A stretch of 64,000 bases of DNA, taken from NCBI RefSeq assembly GCF_017939625.1, contig NZ_JAGKTC010000004.1, positions 233,954-297,953 on the forward strand, written 5' to 3'. Both the position numbers and the translations under genes were made by a program. This document shows positions 17,224-25,490 of this stretch, in pieces (position 1 is the first letter of the stretch; every line of letters starts with the position of its first letter). Below the pieces are notes generated by a model, which was given only the letters and a program-made list of their open reading frames with translations, was not told the DNA's origin and did no database searches. Origin of the DNA: Pseudoxanthomonas helianthi. Its GTDB lineage: Bacteria; Pseudomonadota; Gammaproteobacteria; Xanthomonadales; Xanthomonadaceae.

Positions 17224-17865
17224 TTACACCAACTGCAATTCGAACGCTTTCAGCACGGCCCGCGTACGGTCGCGTACGCCCAGCTTGCTGAGGATGTTCG
17301 ACACGTGGTTCTTGATCGTGCCCTCGGCCACGCCCAGCGAATTGGCGATTTCCTTGTTGGAAAAGCCGCTGGCCATCAGGCGCAGGATCTCGGTTTCCCG
17401 GTCGGTCAGCGGGTCCGGCCGGTCCAGGCTGACGAAGTCGTTGCGCATGTGTTCCAGGCCCGAGAGCAGGCGCTGGGTAACTGCCGGCTGTACCAGCGAG
17501 CCGCCTTCGGCCACGGTGCGGATCGCGCCGACCAGCTGCTCCAGCGACACGTCCTTGAGCAGGTAGCCCTTGGCCCCCGCCTTCAACCCGGCCAGCACCA
17601 GCTGGTCGTCGTCGAAGGTGGTCAGGATGATGCTGGGCGGCAGCTGCCCGGCGCGGGCCAGCGCCTGCAGCGCCTCGAGGCCGGACATCACCGGCATGCG
17701 CATGTCCATCAGCACCACGTCGGGCCGGACCTGCGGGATCAGTTCGACCGCCTGCTGGCCGTCGCCGGCCTCGGCCACCACCTCGATGCCGTCGTCGAGG
17801 GCCAGCAGCGAACGGATGCCCTGGCGCACCAGGGTCTGGTCGTCGACCAGGCAGACTCGGATCAT
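17224..17865 (-). CDS. NarL/LuxR-family response regulator
   Basis: A 213-residue regulator with a receiver domain (phosphoacceptor Asp54 in DVVLMDMRMP, acidic pocket Asp8-Asp9, Lys in KGYLLKD) and a C-terminal LuxR helix-turn-helix (LTDRETEILRLMASGFSNKEIANSLGVAEGTIKNHVSNILSKL region). Its start overlaps the stop of the histidine kinase gene by four bases, so the pair forms one two-component system. The target genes cannot be read from the sequence. Confidence 0.95.
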   Translation of the reverse strand: MIRVCLVDDQTLVRQGIRSLLALDDGIEVVAEAGDGQQAVELIPQVRPDVVLMDMRMPVMSGLEALQALARAGQLPPSIILTTFDDDQLVLAGLKAGAKGYLLKDVSLEQLVGAIRTVAEGGSLVQPAVTQRLLSGLEHMRNDFVSLDRPDPLTDRETEILRLMASGFSNKEIANSLGVAEGTIKNHVSNILSKLGVRDRTRAVLKAFELQLV

Positions 17866-19106
17866 GCGGCACCTCGGGTAGTGGATTCTTCTGGGTCGGT
17901 CGGAGCAGCGGCGGCGTGCAGTTCGCCGTCGTGCCAGGGCTCAAGGACGCCCAGCGGCATGCGCAGGCGCAACTGGAAGCCGCGCCCGGCGCCCGGATCG
18001 ATGGAGACGTCGCCGCCATGCAGGCGCAGGCGCTCGCGCAGGCCGCGCAAACCGTTGCCGGCGACCACCTGCTCGGCGCCGCGCCCGTCGTCGCGGGCCT
18101 CGATCACCACCTGCCCGTCCTCGCGGCGGCAGTCGATCCACAGGCGGCTGGCGCCTGCGTGGCGCACGGCATTGGTGATGATTTCCTGCGTGCAGCGCAG
18201 CAGGACATGCGCGCGTTCGGGGTCGTCCAGGGCCAGGCCCGGTTCGATGTTCATGCGGATGTCCAGCGAAGGCACGCCTTCGGCCAGCGGCAGCAGGGCC
18301 GAGGCCAGGTCGATGGTGTCCTCGCCGCGCAGCTGGCTGACCGCCTCGCGCACGTCGGTCAGCAACAGCTTGGCCAGGGTGTGGGCCTGGCGGACGTGTT
18401 CCTGGGCGCGGCCTTCGGTGACGTGGCCGGCGACCTCCAGGTTCAGGCTCAGCGCGGTCAGGTGGTGGCCGAGCAGGTCGTGCAGTTCGCGGGCGATGCG
18501 GGTGCGCTCGTTGACCCGGGTGCTTTCGGCCAGCAGGGCGCGGGTCGCGCGCAATTCGGCGTTGAGCCGGCGCTGCTCCTCGCGCGCGGCCGCCTGTTCG
18601 CGGGCCACGTAGGCGGTGACCAGCACGAAGGCGGCGAAGCCGACGTAGAACAGCGCCTGGAATACCGCCTCCCAGAAACTGAAGATGCCCAGCGCCATGA
18701 ACGACGGCACCAGGAACACGTGCGCCAGCACCAGCCACGCGGCCGCGTAGCGCAGGGTCAGCAGCCAGGGCAGCACGCCGGCCACGATCAGCATCAGCAG
18801 CGCGCCCAGGCCGGTCTTGGTGAACAGGCCGACCGCCACCGCCGACGCGGTCAGCAGCACCAGCAGCGGCACGTCCCACAGCGAGGCCCGCGCCCGCGAC
18901 GAGGCCAGCGAGCGCGTCGCCAGCCAGTAGCTGGCGCCGAACAGCAGGTAGGCGGTGATCGCCATCGGCACGTTGATGCCCTGCTCGTCCACCCCGCTGG
19001 ACGGCGGCAGGAACCAGGCGTTGCCGACGATGGGAATGCCGACCAGCGCCCAGGTGTAGAGGCCGGCGGCGCGCAGCAGGCGGGTATGGCTGAGACGGGA
19101 CCACAT
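17862..19106 (-). CDS. DesK/NarX-type sensor histidine kinase
   Basis: A 414-residue kinase with five or six membrane helices in residues ~15-165 and almost no periplasmic domain, then a short coiled linker, the HisKA_3 phosphoacceptor box (ARELHDLLGHHLTAL) and a HATPase_c domain (N box NAVRHA, G1 box DDGRG, G2 GNGLRGLRER). The membrane-embedded sensor resembles DesK-type kinases, which detect membrane state, so a membrane or lipid signal is plausible. It is coupled by ATGA overlap to the response regulator. Confidence 0.92.
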   Translation of the reverse strand: MWSRLSHTRLLRAAGLYTWALVGIPIVGNAWFLPPSSGVDEQGINVPMAITAYLLFGASYWLATRSLASSRARASLWDVPLLVLLTASAVAVGLFTKTGLGALLMLIVAGVLPWLLTLRYAAAWLVLAHVFLVPSFMALGIFSFWEAVFQALFYVGFAAFVLVTAYVAREQAAAREEQRRLNAELRATRALLAESTRVNERTRIARELHDLLGHHLTALSLNLEVAGHVTEGRAQEHVRQAHTLAKLLLTDVREAVSQLRGEDTIDLASALLPLAEGVPSLDIRMNIEPGLALDDPERAHVLLRCTQEIITNAVRHAGASRLWIDCRREDGQVVIEARDDGRGAEQVVAGNGLRGLRERLRLHGGDVSIDPGAGRGFQLRLRMPLGVLEPWHDGELHAAAAPTDPEESTTRGAA

Positions 19107-19254
19107 GCCCCCATCTTAGGCGCAACCCGCTGCGGCCACGCCGGACGGAAGTCATGGCGCGAGTGAATTTCCGGTCAGGCCGGCGCCGGGCAACCATGCG
19201 ATAATCCGCCGCGGCCGCACACGGCCATGCAAGCCCCCATTGGAGTTCCCGGTA

Positions 19255-19851
19255 ATGTCGATCGTCATCCGCGACGTGCGCGAGCACGAGCTGGATTCGG
19301 TACTGGCCCTCAACAACAACGCCGGCCTGGCGATCCTGCCGCTGGATGCGCAGCGCCTGCGCCGCTTCCACGAACAGGCCGACTACTTCCGCGTCGCCGA
19401 ACGCGACGGCAACCTCGCCGGCTTCCTGGTCGGCTTCGGTTCGGACAACGACCACGACAGCAGCAACTTCGCGTGGTTCCGCCAGCGCTATCCGCAGTTC
19501 TTCTACATCGACCGCATCGTCGTCGCCAGCCGCCGCCGCGGCGGCGGCGTCGGCCGCGCGTTCTACGCCGACGTGCAGAGCTTCGCCGAGCTGCGCTACC
19601 CGCAGCTGGCCTGCGAAGTGTTCATCGACCACGGCGCCGACCCGGCGCTGCTGTTCCATGGCAGCTTCGGCTTCCGCGAAGTCGGCCAGCACGCGATGGA
19701 AGGCCTCGGCGTGCGCGCCAGCATGCTGATGAAGGAGCTGTGCAGTTATCCGTGGGTGCGCGACACCTACGGCGACGCCCTGCCCGATCTGCCGTGGACG
19801 CGCGCGCGCCGCAAGTCCGTGGCCACCGAGCAGAGGCCGACCGGCACATGA
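19255..19851 (+). CDS. GNAT-family N-acetyltransferase, minC-linked
   Basis: A 198-residue acetyltransferase. The start MSIVIRDVREHELDSVLALN is typical, and the acetyl-CoA loop is seen in FYIDRIVVASRRRGGGVGRAFYADV. A second strand (YPQLACEVFIDHGADPALLFHGSFGF) completes the fold. The N-terminal segment and the length fit the GNAT group that carries the annotation acetyltransferase next to cell-division genes in xanthomonads. The stop overlaps the minC ATG, so it is translated together with minC; a link with division is only positional. Confidence 0.85.
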   Translation: MSIVIRDVREHELDSVLALNNNAGLAILPLDAQRLRRFHEQADYFRVAERDGNLAGFLVGFGSDNDHDSSNFAWFRQRYPQFFYIDRIVVASRRRGGGVGRAFYADVQSFAELRYPQLACEVFIDHGADPALLFHGSFGFREVGQHAMEGLGVRASMLMKELCSYPWVRDTYGDALPDLPWTRARRKSVATEQRPTGT

Positions 19852-20615
19852 GCGCGACTTCCGCAGCCACCGGCTACGAACAGGCCGGCGAACTGAAAAT
19901 CGGCCAGGTCGGCATCGCCAACCTGCGCATCCGCACCCTCGACGTGGCCCAGCTGGTGCAGGAAATGCACGAGCGGGTGCAGCGCGCGCCGAAGCTGTTC
20001 GGCCGCGCCGCGGTGATCGTCGACTTCGGCGGCCTGAGCCAGCTGCCCGACGCGGCTACCGCGCGTTCGCTGCTCGACGGCCTGCGCGACGCCGGCGTGC
20101 TGCCGGTGGCGCTGGCCTACGGCACCAGCGAAACCGAAAGACTTTCCGAACAGCTCGGCCTGCCGCTGCTGGCCAAGTTCCGCGCGCAGTACGAGCGCGT
20201 CGGCGAGCCGGCACCGGCCGCCGCGCCCGCGCCCGTCGCCGAAGCACCGAAGGCCGCCGCGCCGAAGCCGCCGGCCGCCAGCAGCCAGCCCGGCCTGGTG
20301 CAGAAGCCGCCGGTGCGTTCCGGCCAGCAGCTGTACGCCGAAAACCGCGACCTGACCGTGCTGAGCTCGGTCGGCGCAGGCGCCGAGGTCATCGCCGACG
20401 GCTCCATCCACATCTACGGCCCGTTGCGCGGCCGCGCCCTCGCCGGCGCGCAAGGCAACACCGACGCCCGGATCTTCTGCCGCGAATTCCGCGCCGAACT
20501 GGTCGCCGTCGCCGGCCACTACATGGTGCTGGACGAAGTGCCGAAGGAACTGCACGGCAAGCCGGTGCAGGTGTGGCTGGAGAAGGACCAGCTGAAGATC
20601 GCGGCGCAGGAATAA
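19848..20615 (+). CDS. minC: Septum site-determining protein MinC
   Basis: A 255-residue FtsZ-assembly inhibitor. The N-terminal domain (residues ~10-115, LKIGQVGIANLRIRTLDV) is joined by an Ala/Pro-rich linker (about residues 120-160) to the C-terminal beta-helix domain (VLSSVGAGAEVIADGSIHIYG, then ARIFCREFRAELVAVAG), which binds MinD. MinC is carried to the poles by MinD and blocks polar Z-rings. The ATG overlaps the GNAT stop, and minD follows after 39 bases. Confidence 0.95.
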   Translation: MSATSAATGYEQAGELKIGQVGIANLRIRTLDVAQLVQEMHERVQRAPKLFGRAAVIVDFGGLSQLPDAATARSLLDGLRDAGVLPVALAYGTSETERLSEQLGLPLLAKFRAQYERVGEPAPAAAPAPVAEAPKAAAPKPPAASSQPGLVQKPPVRSGQQLYAENRDLTVLSSVGAGAEVIADGSIHIYGPLRGRALAGAQGNTDARIFCREFRAELVAVAGHYMVLDEVPKELHGKPVQVWLEKDQLKIAAQE

Positions 20616-20654
20616 CCCCGAACAAAACAGACGCATCACCGAAGGAGAACCGCA

Positions 20655-21464
20655 TTGACTGAAATCATCGTCGTCACGTCCGGCAAGGGCGGCGTGGGCA
20701 AGACCACCACCAGCGCCAGCATCGCCTGCGGCCTGGCCCGCCGCGGCAAGAAGGTCGCGGTCATCGACTTCGACGTCGGCCTGCGCAACCTCGACCTGAT
20801 CATGGGTTGCGAGCGCCGCGTGGTCTACGACTTCGTCAACGTGACCCAGGGCGAAGCCACGCTGAAGCAGGCCCTGATCAAGGACAAGCGCTTCGACACC
20901 CTGTACATCCTCGCCGCCTCGCAGACGCGCGACAAGGACGCGCTGACCAAGGAAGGCGTGGAGAAGGTGCTCAAGGACCTGGCTGCCGACGATTTCGACT
21001 ACGTGGTCTGCGACTCGCCGGCCGGCATCGAGAAGGGCGCCTACCTGGCGATGTACTTCGCAGACCAGGCGGTGGTCGTGGTCAATCCGGAAGTGTCGTC
21101 GGTGCGCGACTCCGACCGCATCCTCGGCCTGCTCGACTCCAAGACCCGACGCGCCGAGAACGGCGAGAACCTCAAGGCCAACCTGCTGCTGACCCGCTAC
21201 AACCCGGCGCGCGTCGAGGGCGGCGAAATGCTCAGCATCAAAGACGTCGAGGAAGTGCTGGGCCTGAAGACCATCGGCGTGATCCCGGAATCCGGCGACG
21301 TGCTCAACGCGTCGAACAAGGGCGAACCGGTGATCCTCGACTTGGAATCCCCGGCCGGCCAGGCCTACGACGACACCGTGGCGCGGTTGCTCGGCGAAGA
21401 CCGGGCGATGCGCTTCACCACCGCGGAGAAGAAAGGCTTCTTCAGCAAGTTGTTCGGAGGTTGA
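20655..21464 (+). CDS. minD: Septum site-determining ATPase MinD
   Basis: A 269-residue ParA-family ATPase starting at TTG with a GAAGGAG Shine-Dalgarno eight bases upstream. The deviant Walker A KGGVGKTT lies near the N terminus, the switch II region is [13 protein letters not shown], and the C-terminal amphipathic membrane-targeting helix [12 protein letters not shown] is intact. It recruits MinC and oscillates with MinE on the inner membrane. It is followed after two bases by minE. Confidence 0.97.
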   Translation: MTEIIVVTSGKGGVGKTTTSASIACGLARRGKKVAVIDFDVGLRNLDLIMGCERRVVYDFVNVTQGEATLKQALIKDKRFDTLYILAASQTRDKDALTKEGVEKVLKDLAADDFDYVVCDSPAGIEKGAYLAMYFADQAVVVVNPEVSSVRDSDRILGLLDSKTRRAENGENLKANLLLTRYNPARVEGGEMLSIKDVEEVLGLKTIGVIPESGDVLNASNKGEPVILDLESPAGQAYDDTVARLLGEDRAMRFTTAEKKGFFSKLFGG

Positions 21465-21466
21465 AC

Positions 21467-21721
21467 ATGGGCCTGTTCGATTTCCTGAAGGCGAAGAAGA
21501 ACACCGCCGAAACCGCGAAGAGCCGCCTGCAGATCATCATCGCGCAGGAACGCACCTCGCGCGGCGCGCCCGACTACCTGCCGTTGCTGCGCCGCGAACT
21601 GCTGGAAGTGATCAAGAAGTACGTCAACGTCGACGCCGACGCGGTCAAGGTCGACCTGATGAAGGACGGCGACCACGACGTGCTCGACATCTCGGTCGCG
21701 CTGCCGGAAGGTCCGGCCTGA
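21467..21721 (+). CDS. minE: Cell division topological specificity factor MinE
   Basis: An 84-residue protein, the usual MinE size. The N-terminal [11 protein letters not shown] membrane-binding segment, the MinD-contacting [17 protein letters not shown] and the C-terminal dimerisation domain ([20 protein letters not shown]) are clear. It stimulates MinD ATPase and drives pole-to-pole oscillation. GGAGG ends eight bases upstream of the ATG, inside the end of minD. Confidence 0.97.
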   Translation: MGLFDFLKAKKNTAETAKSRLQIIIAQERTSRGAPDYLPLLRRELLEVIKKYVNVDADAVKVDLMKDGDHDVLDISVALPEGPA

Positions 21722-21727
21722 TGCTTC

Positions 21728-21755
21728 CGCGGGAGCGGGCCCGCCCGCTCCCGCG
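21728..21755. repeat. Single REP-like hairpin after minE
   Basis: CGCGGGAGCGGG and its exact complement form a 12-base stem with a four-base loop seven bases after the minE stop. The GGGAGCGGG core ties it to the local REP family; it may stop transcription of the min operon, though no T-run follows. Confidence 0.7.
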
Positions 21756-21764
21756 ATTCCACGC

Positions 21765-22250
21765 ATGAACGCGCAAGTCGCCGCCGTCGAGCCCGAAGTC
21801 CTGCGCCTGCGCGATCTGGACTTCGCCGCCGTGGCCGCGTTGCTCGCCCGCCACGGGCTGGAACTGCACCGCGTCGAGGACGATGCGCCGATACCCGGCA
21901 GTTTCTGGGGCGAACCCGAAGCCGGCGTCATCGCCCACCGCGTGTACGCGCGCGGCGACACGCCGATCCATTCGCTGCTGCACGAAGCGGGCCACTTGAT
22001 CGTGCTGCCGCCGGAGAAGCGCGCCGCGGTGCACACCGACGCGACCGATTCGGTAATCGAGGAAGACGCCACCTGCTGCCTGCAGATCATCCTCGCCGAC
22101 GAACTGCCCGGCGTCGGCCGCGAGCGGCTGATGGCGGACATGGATGCGTGGGGTTACACGTTCCGCCTCGGCTCCACGCAGGCATGGTTCGAACGCGACG
22201 CCGAGGACGCGAAGGCCTGGCTGCTCGAACGGAACCTGCCCGCCGCCTGA
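21765..22250 (+). CDS. Small HExxH zincin-like hypothetical protein
   Basis: A 161-residue protein, not recognised. The most telling feature is HEAGH at residues 73-77 in HSLLHEAGHLIVLPPEKRA, preceded by a strand containing HRVYARGDTPIH, and followed by a helix with acidic residues (SVIEEDATCCLQIILADE) that could hold a third zinc ligand. This pattern fits a minimal zincin or IrrE/ImmA-like peptidase. There is no signal peptide. It sits alone between minE and the ACE-like gene; the substrate is unknown. Confidence 0.7.
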   Translation: MNAQVAAVEPEVLRLRDLDFAAVAALLARHGLELHRVEDDAPIPGSFWGEPEAGVIAHRVYARGDTPIHSLLHEAGHLIVLPPEKRAAVHTDATDSVIEEDATCCLQIILADELPGVGRERLMADMDAWGYTFRLGSTQAWFERDAEDAKAWLLERNLPAA

Positions 22251-22343
22251 GGCGATGAGCCGTTTCGCATTGCAACAACCCTTGCGGCAGCCCGTCGCGC
22301 GCACTAGCCTGCCGTTTCCGCATCCGTCGCACGAGGCTCGCCC

Positions 22344-24305
22344 GTGAAGTCACGCCACCTGTTGCTCGCCCTTGCCGTTGCCGCCGGCCTCGTCGCGCTG
22401 TCCGCCTGCAAGAAGGAACAGCCGGCCGAAAGCGCGGGCGTACCGGCGCCACCGAAGGGCGAGAGCGCCGACGAATTCATCGCCCGGGTCAACGACGAAT
22501 ACCGCGACCTGTACGCCGAACTCAGCTCGGCGCAGTGGTTGTCGCAGACCTACATCAACGGCGACACCGAACTGGTCGGCGCCAAGGCCAACGAGCGTTT
22601 CTTGACCCGGCTCAATGGCTGGATAGCCCAGTCCGCGCGCTTCGAAGGCAAGCCGATGAAGCCGGAAACCGCGCGCGCCATCAAGCTGCTGAAGCTGATG
22701 AGCGACAAGCCCGCGCCGAAGGACCCGAAGAAACTGGCCGAACTGACCGAGATCGCCGTGCGCATGGACGGCATGTACGGTGCCGGCAAGTACTGTACCG
22801 GCGAAGGCGAAGCGAAACAGTGCCGCGACATCGGCCAGCTGTCCAAGGTGCTGGCCAGCAGCCGCGACTACGACCAACAGCTCGACGCCTGGCAGGGTTG
22901 GCACACGATCTCGGTGCCGATGCGCAACGATTACCAGCGCTTCGTCGAACTGGTCAACGAAGGATCGCGCGACATGGGCTTCGCCGACGCGGGCGAAGTG
23001 TGGCGCAGCGGCTACGACATGAGCCCGGCCGAGATCGCCACCGAAACCGACCGCCTGTGGGGCCAGGTCAAGCCGCTGTACGAGCAATTGCATTGCTACA
23101 CCCGCACGCAACTGGAAAAACAGTACGGTGCGCGCGGCCAGGTCGACGGCGGCATGCTGCCCGCGCACCTGCTGGGCAACCTGTGGCAGCAGGACTGGGG
23201 CAACCTGTGGGACCTGCTGCAACCCTATCCCGATGCCGGCAGCCTCGACATCACCGAGGCGCTGCAGGCGCAATACCAGGCGGATTTGCAGAAGGAACTC
23301 GCCAAGGCCGGCCCCAGTGCCGACATCGGCAAGAAGTACGAAGCCGAACGCGCGGCCGACCTGGACGTGGCCAGGCAGATGACCGAGCGCGCCCAGGACT
23401 TCTACACATCGCTTGGCATGCCGAAACTGCCGCAGGGCTACTGGGAAAAAACCCAGTTCATCCAGCCGCGGGACCGCGACGTGGTCTGCCACGCCAGCGC
23501 CTGGGACATGAACATGGCCGGCGACGTGCGCACCAAGATGTGCATCCAGCCGAACGAGGAAGACTTCACCACGATCTACCACGAGCTGGGCCACGTCTAT
23601 TACTACCTGGCCTACAACAAGCTGCCGCCGCTGTTCCAGAGCGGCGCCAACGACGGCTTCCACGAAGCCATCGGCGACACCATCGTGCTGGCCATGACCC
23701 CGCAGTACCTGCATTCGGTGGGCCTGGTCGGCGAACAGCAGCAAAGCAACGAGGCGCTGATCAACGCGCAGATGCGCATGGCCCTGGCCAAGGTGTCGTT
23801 CCTGCCGTTCGGCCTGATGATCGACCGCTGGCGCTGGGGCGTGTTCGACGGCTCGATCAAGCCGGACCACTACAACCAGGCCTGGTGGCAGTTGAAGGCG
23901 AAGTACCAGGGCGTCGCGCCCGCCACGCCGCGTGGCGAGGAATTCTTCGATCCGGGCGCGAAGTACCACGTGCCCGGCAACACGCCGTACACGCGCTATT
24001 TCCTCTCGCACATCCTGCAGTTCCAGTTCTACAAGGGCCTGTGCAACGCCGCCGGACAGAAGGGTCCGCTGTACGACTGCACCTTCTACGGCAACAAGGC
24101 CGCCGGACAGAAGTTCTGGGCGATGCTGGAGAAAGGCTCCAGCCAGCCGTGGCAGCCGACGCTGAAGGAATTGACCGGCAGCGACAAGCTCGATGCCACG
24201 CCGCTGCTGGAATACTTCGCCCCGCTGCAGGCGTGGCTGAAGAAAGAGAACGAAGGCAAGCAGTGCGGCTGGCAGGTGCCTGCCGGAACGGGCAAACAGG
24301 GATGA
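22344..24305 (+). CDS. M2-family dipeptidyl carboxypeptidase (bacterial angiotensin-converting-enzyme homologue), lipoprotein
   Basis: A 653-residue protein with a lipoprotein signal (HLLLALAVAAGLVALSAC, then KKE) and a single M2 domain. The zinc site HELGH at about residue 413, in IYHELGHVYYYLAYN, and the third ligand Glu in DGFHEAIGD match ACE; CMCIQPN-type and RWRWGVFDGSIKPDHYNQAWW segments are also family-typical. Such an enzyme has been characterised in Xanthomonas (XcACE). It probably releases dipeptides from peptides in the periplasm or at the outer membrane. A terminator hairpin follows. Confidence 0.92.
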   Translation: MKSRHLLLALAVAAGLVALSACKKEQPAESAGVPAPPKGESADEFIARVNDEYRDLYAELSSAQWLSQTYINGDTELVGAKANERFLTRLNGWIAQSARFEGKPMKPETARAIKLLKLMSDKPAPKDPKKLAELTEIAVRMDGMYGAGKYCTGEGEAKQCRDIGQLSKVLASSRDYDQQLDAWQGWHTISVPMRNDYQRFVELVNEGSRDMGFADAGEVWRSGYDMSPAEIATETDRLWGQVKPLYEQLHCYTRTQLEKQYGARGQVDGGMLPAHLLGNLWQQDWGNLWDLLQPYPDAGSLDITEALQAQYQADLQKELAKAGPSADIGKKYEAERAADLDVARQMTERAQDFYTSLGMPKLPQGYWEKTQFIQPRDRDVVCHASAWDMNMAGDVRTKMCIQPNEEDFTTIYHELGHVYYYLAYNKLPPLFQSGANDGFHEAIGDTIVLAMTPQYLHSVGLVGEQQQSNEALINAQMRMALAKVSFLPFGLMIDRWRWGVFDGSIKPDHYNQAWWQLKAKYQGVAPATPRGEEFFDPGAKYHVPGNTPYTRYFLSHILQFQFYKGLCNAAGQKGPLYDCTFYGNKAAGQKFWAMLEKGSSQPWQPTLKELTGSDKLDATPLLEYFAPLQAWLKKENEGKQCGWQVPAGTGKQG

Positions 24306-24309
24306 TTGG

Positions 24310-24336
24310 CGAAGGCCGGCGCAAGCCGGCTTTCGT
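24310..24336 (+). terminator. Rho-independent terminator after the M2 peptidase
   Basis: CGAAGGCCGGC, a GCAA loop and GCCGGCTTTCG followed by TTTTG lie four bases after the stop codon. Confidence 0.75.
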
Positions 24337-24416
24337 TTTGATGTGCCCCGGCGACTTCGGGATCCGCCCCTGATCGCCGATTTCCCCTACCGCATCTTCA
24401 GGACGATACTTCCGCC

Positions 24417-25490
24417 ATGAACGCCCAGCCCGACTTCGCCCCGCAGCCTCCCGAAACCGCCACTGCCCTGCCCGCGCGCTACTACGTCGATACGGCGATG
24501 GCGGCAATCGACCGGCGTGCGATCTTCGACCGTGCCTGGCAACTGATCGCCCATGTCTCCCAACTGCGCGAACCCGGCGACCACGCCATCGCCGACCTCG
24601 CGGGCTTGCCGGTGATCGCGGTGCGCGGCGCCGACGGCGACATCCGCGTCTTCCACAATGTCTGCCGGCATCGCGCCGGCCCGCTGGCGCAATGCGACGG
24701 ACTGGCGGCGAAGGCGTTGCGCTGTCGCTACCACGGCTGGACCTACACCCTGGAAGGCCAGCTGCGCTCCGCGCCGGAAATGAAGGACGCGCGGGATTTC
24801 GACGTCGCCGGGATCCGCCTGCCGCAATTGGCGGTGATGGTCTGGCAGGGGCTGGTGTTCGCCGCCGTCGACGAAACGCACGCACCGGCCTTCGAAGCAT
24901 TCGTCGAAGGCATCGATGCGCGCCTCGGCGCCGAGCGCGGGCTGGAGCGCTACGGCAACCACCATCGGGTGAGCTACGACATCGCCTGCAACTGGAAGGT
25001 CTACGTCGACAACTACCTCGAGGGCTATCACGTTCCGCACGTGCATCCGGGCCTGAACCGGCTGCTCGACTACCGCAGCTACCGCACCGAGCTGATGCAT
25101 TGGCATTCGCTGCAATGGAGTCCCCTGGAAAGCGACGATTCGCTGTACGGCAACGGCGACGCGCTGTATTACTGGCTGTGGCCGAACACGATGCTCAACA
25201 TCCTGCCCGGCCGCCTGCAGACCAACCGCGTGGTGCCGCTGGGCGTGGACCGCTGCCGGGTGATCTTCGACAGCTACTACGACCTCGCCGGCGACGATGC
25301 GAAGCGCGAAGCCGACCTCGCCTTCAGCGATGAAGTGCAGCACGAAGACCTGGGCATCTGCGAGGACGTGCAGCGCGGCTTCGCTTCCGGCAGCTACGTG
25401 CCGGGTCGGCTGAACCCGCTGCGGGAGACCGGCGTGCACCACTTCCACGAGCTGCTGCGCGCGGCCTACCGCGCCGACGCTGGCGCATGA
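24417..25490 (+). CDS. Rieske non-haem iron ring-hydroxylating oxygenase, alpha subunit type
   Basis: A 357-residue enzyme. The [2Fe-2S] Rieske centre is Cys83-x-His85 (CRHRAGPL) and Cys103-x2-His106 (CRYHGW). The catalytic domain has the mononuclear-iron motif in DNYLEGYHVPHVHPGL, with a matching downstream acidic region. The size and single-subunit form resemble GbcA/choline- or carnitine-oxygenase and aromatic-dioxygenase alpha chains; the substrate cannot be assigned and no reductase gene is adjacent. Its stop overlaps the start of an APC permease by four bases, so import and oxidation of an amine or amino acid could be linked. Confidence 0.88.
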   Translation: MNAQPDFAPQPPETATALPARYYVDTAMAAIDRRAIFDRAWQLIAHVSQLREPGDHAIADLAGLPVIAVRGADGDIRVFHNVCRHRAGPLAQCDGLAAKALRCRYHGWTYTLEGQLRSAPEMKDARDFDVAGIRLPQLAVMVWQGLVFAAVDETHAPAFEAFVEGIDARLGAERGLERYGNHHRVSYDIACNWKVYVDNYLEGYHVPHVHPGLNRLLDYRSYRTELMHWHSLQWSPLESDDSLYGNGDALYYWLWPNTMLNILPGRLQTNRVVPLGVDRCRVIFDSYYDLAGDDAKREADLAFSDEVQHEDLGICEDVQRGFASGSYVPGRLNPLRETGVHHFHELLRAAYRADAGA

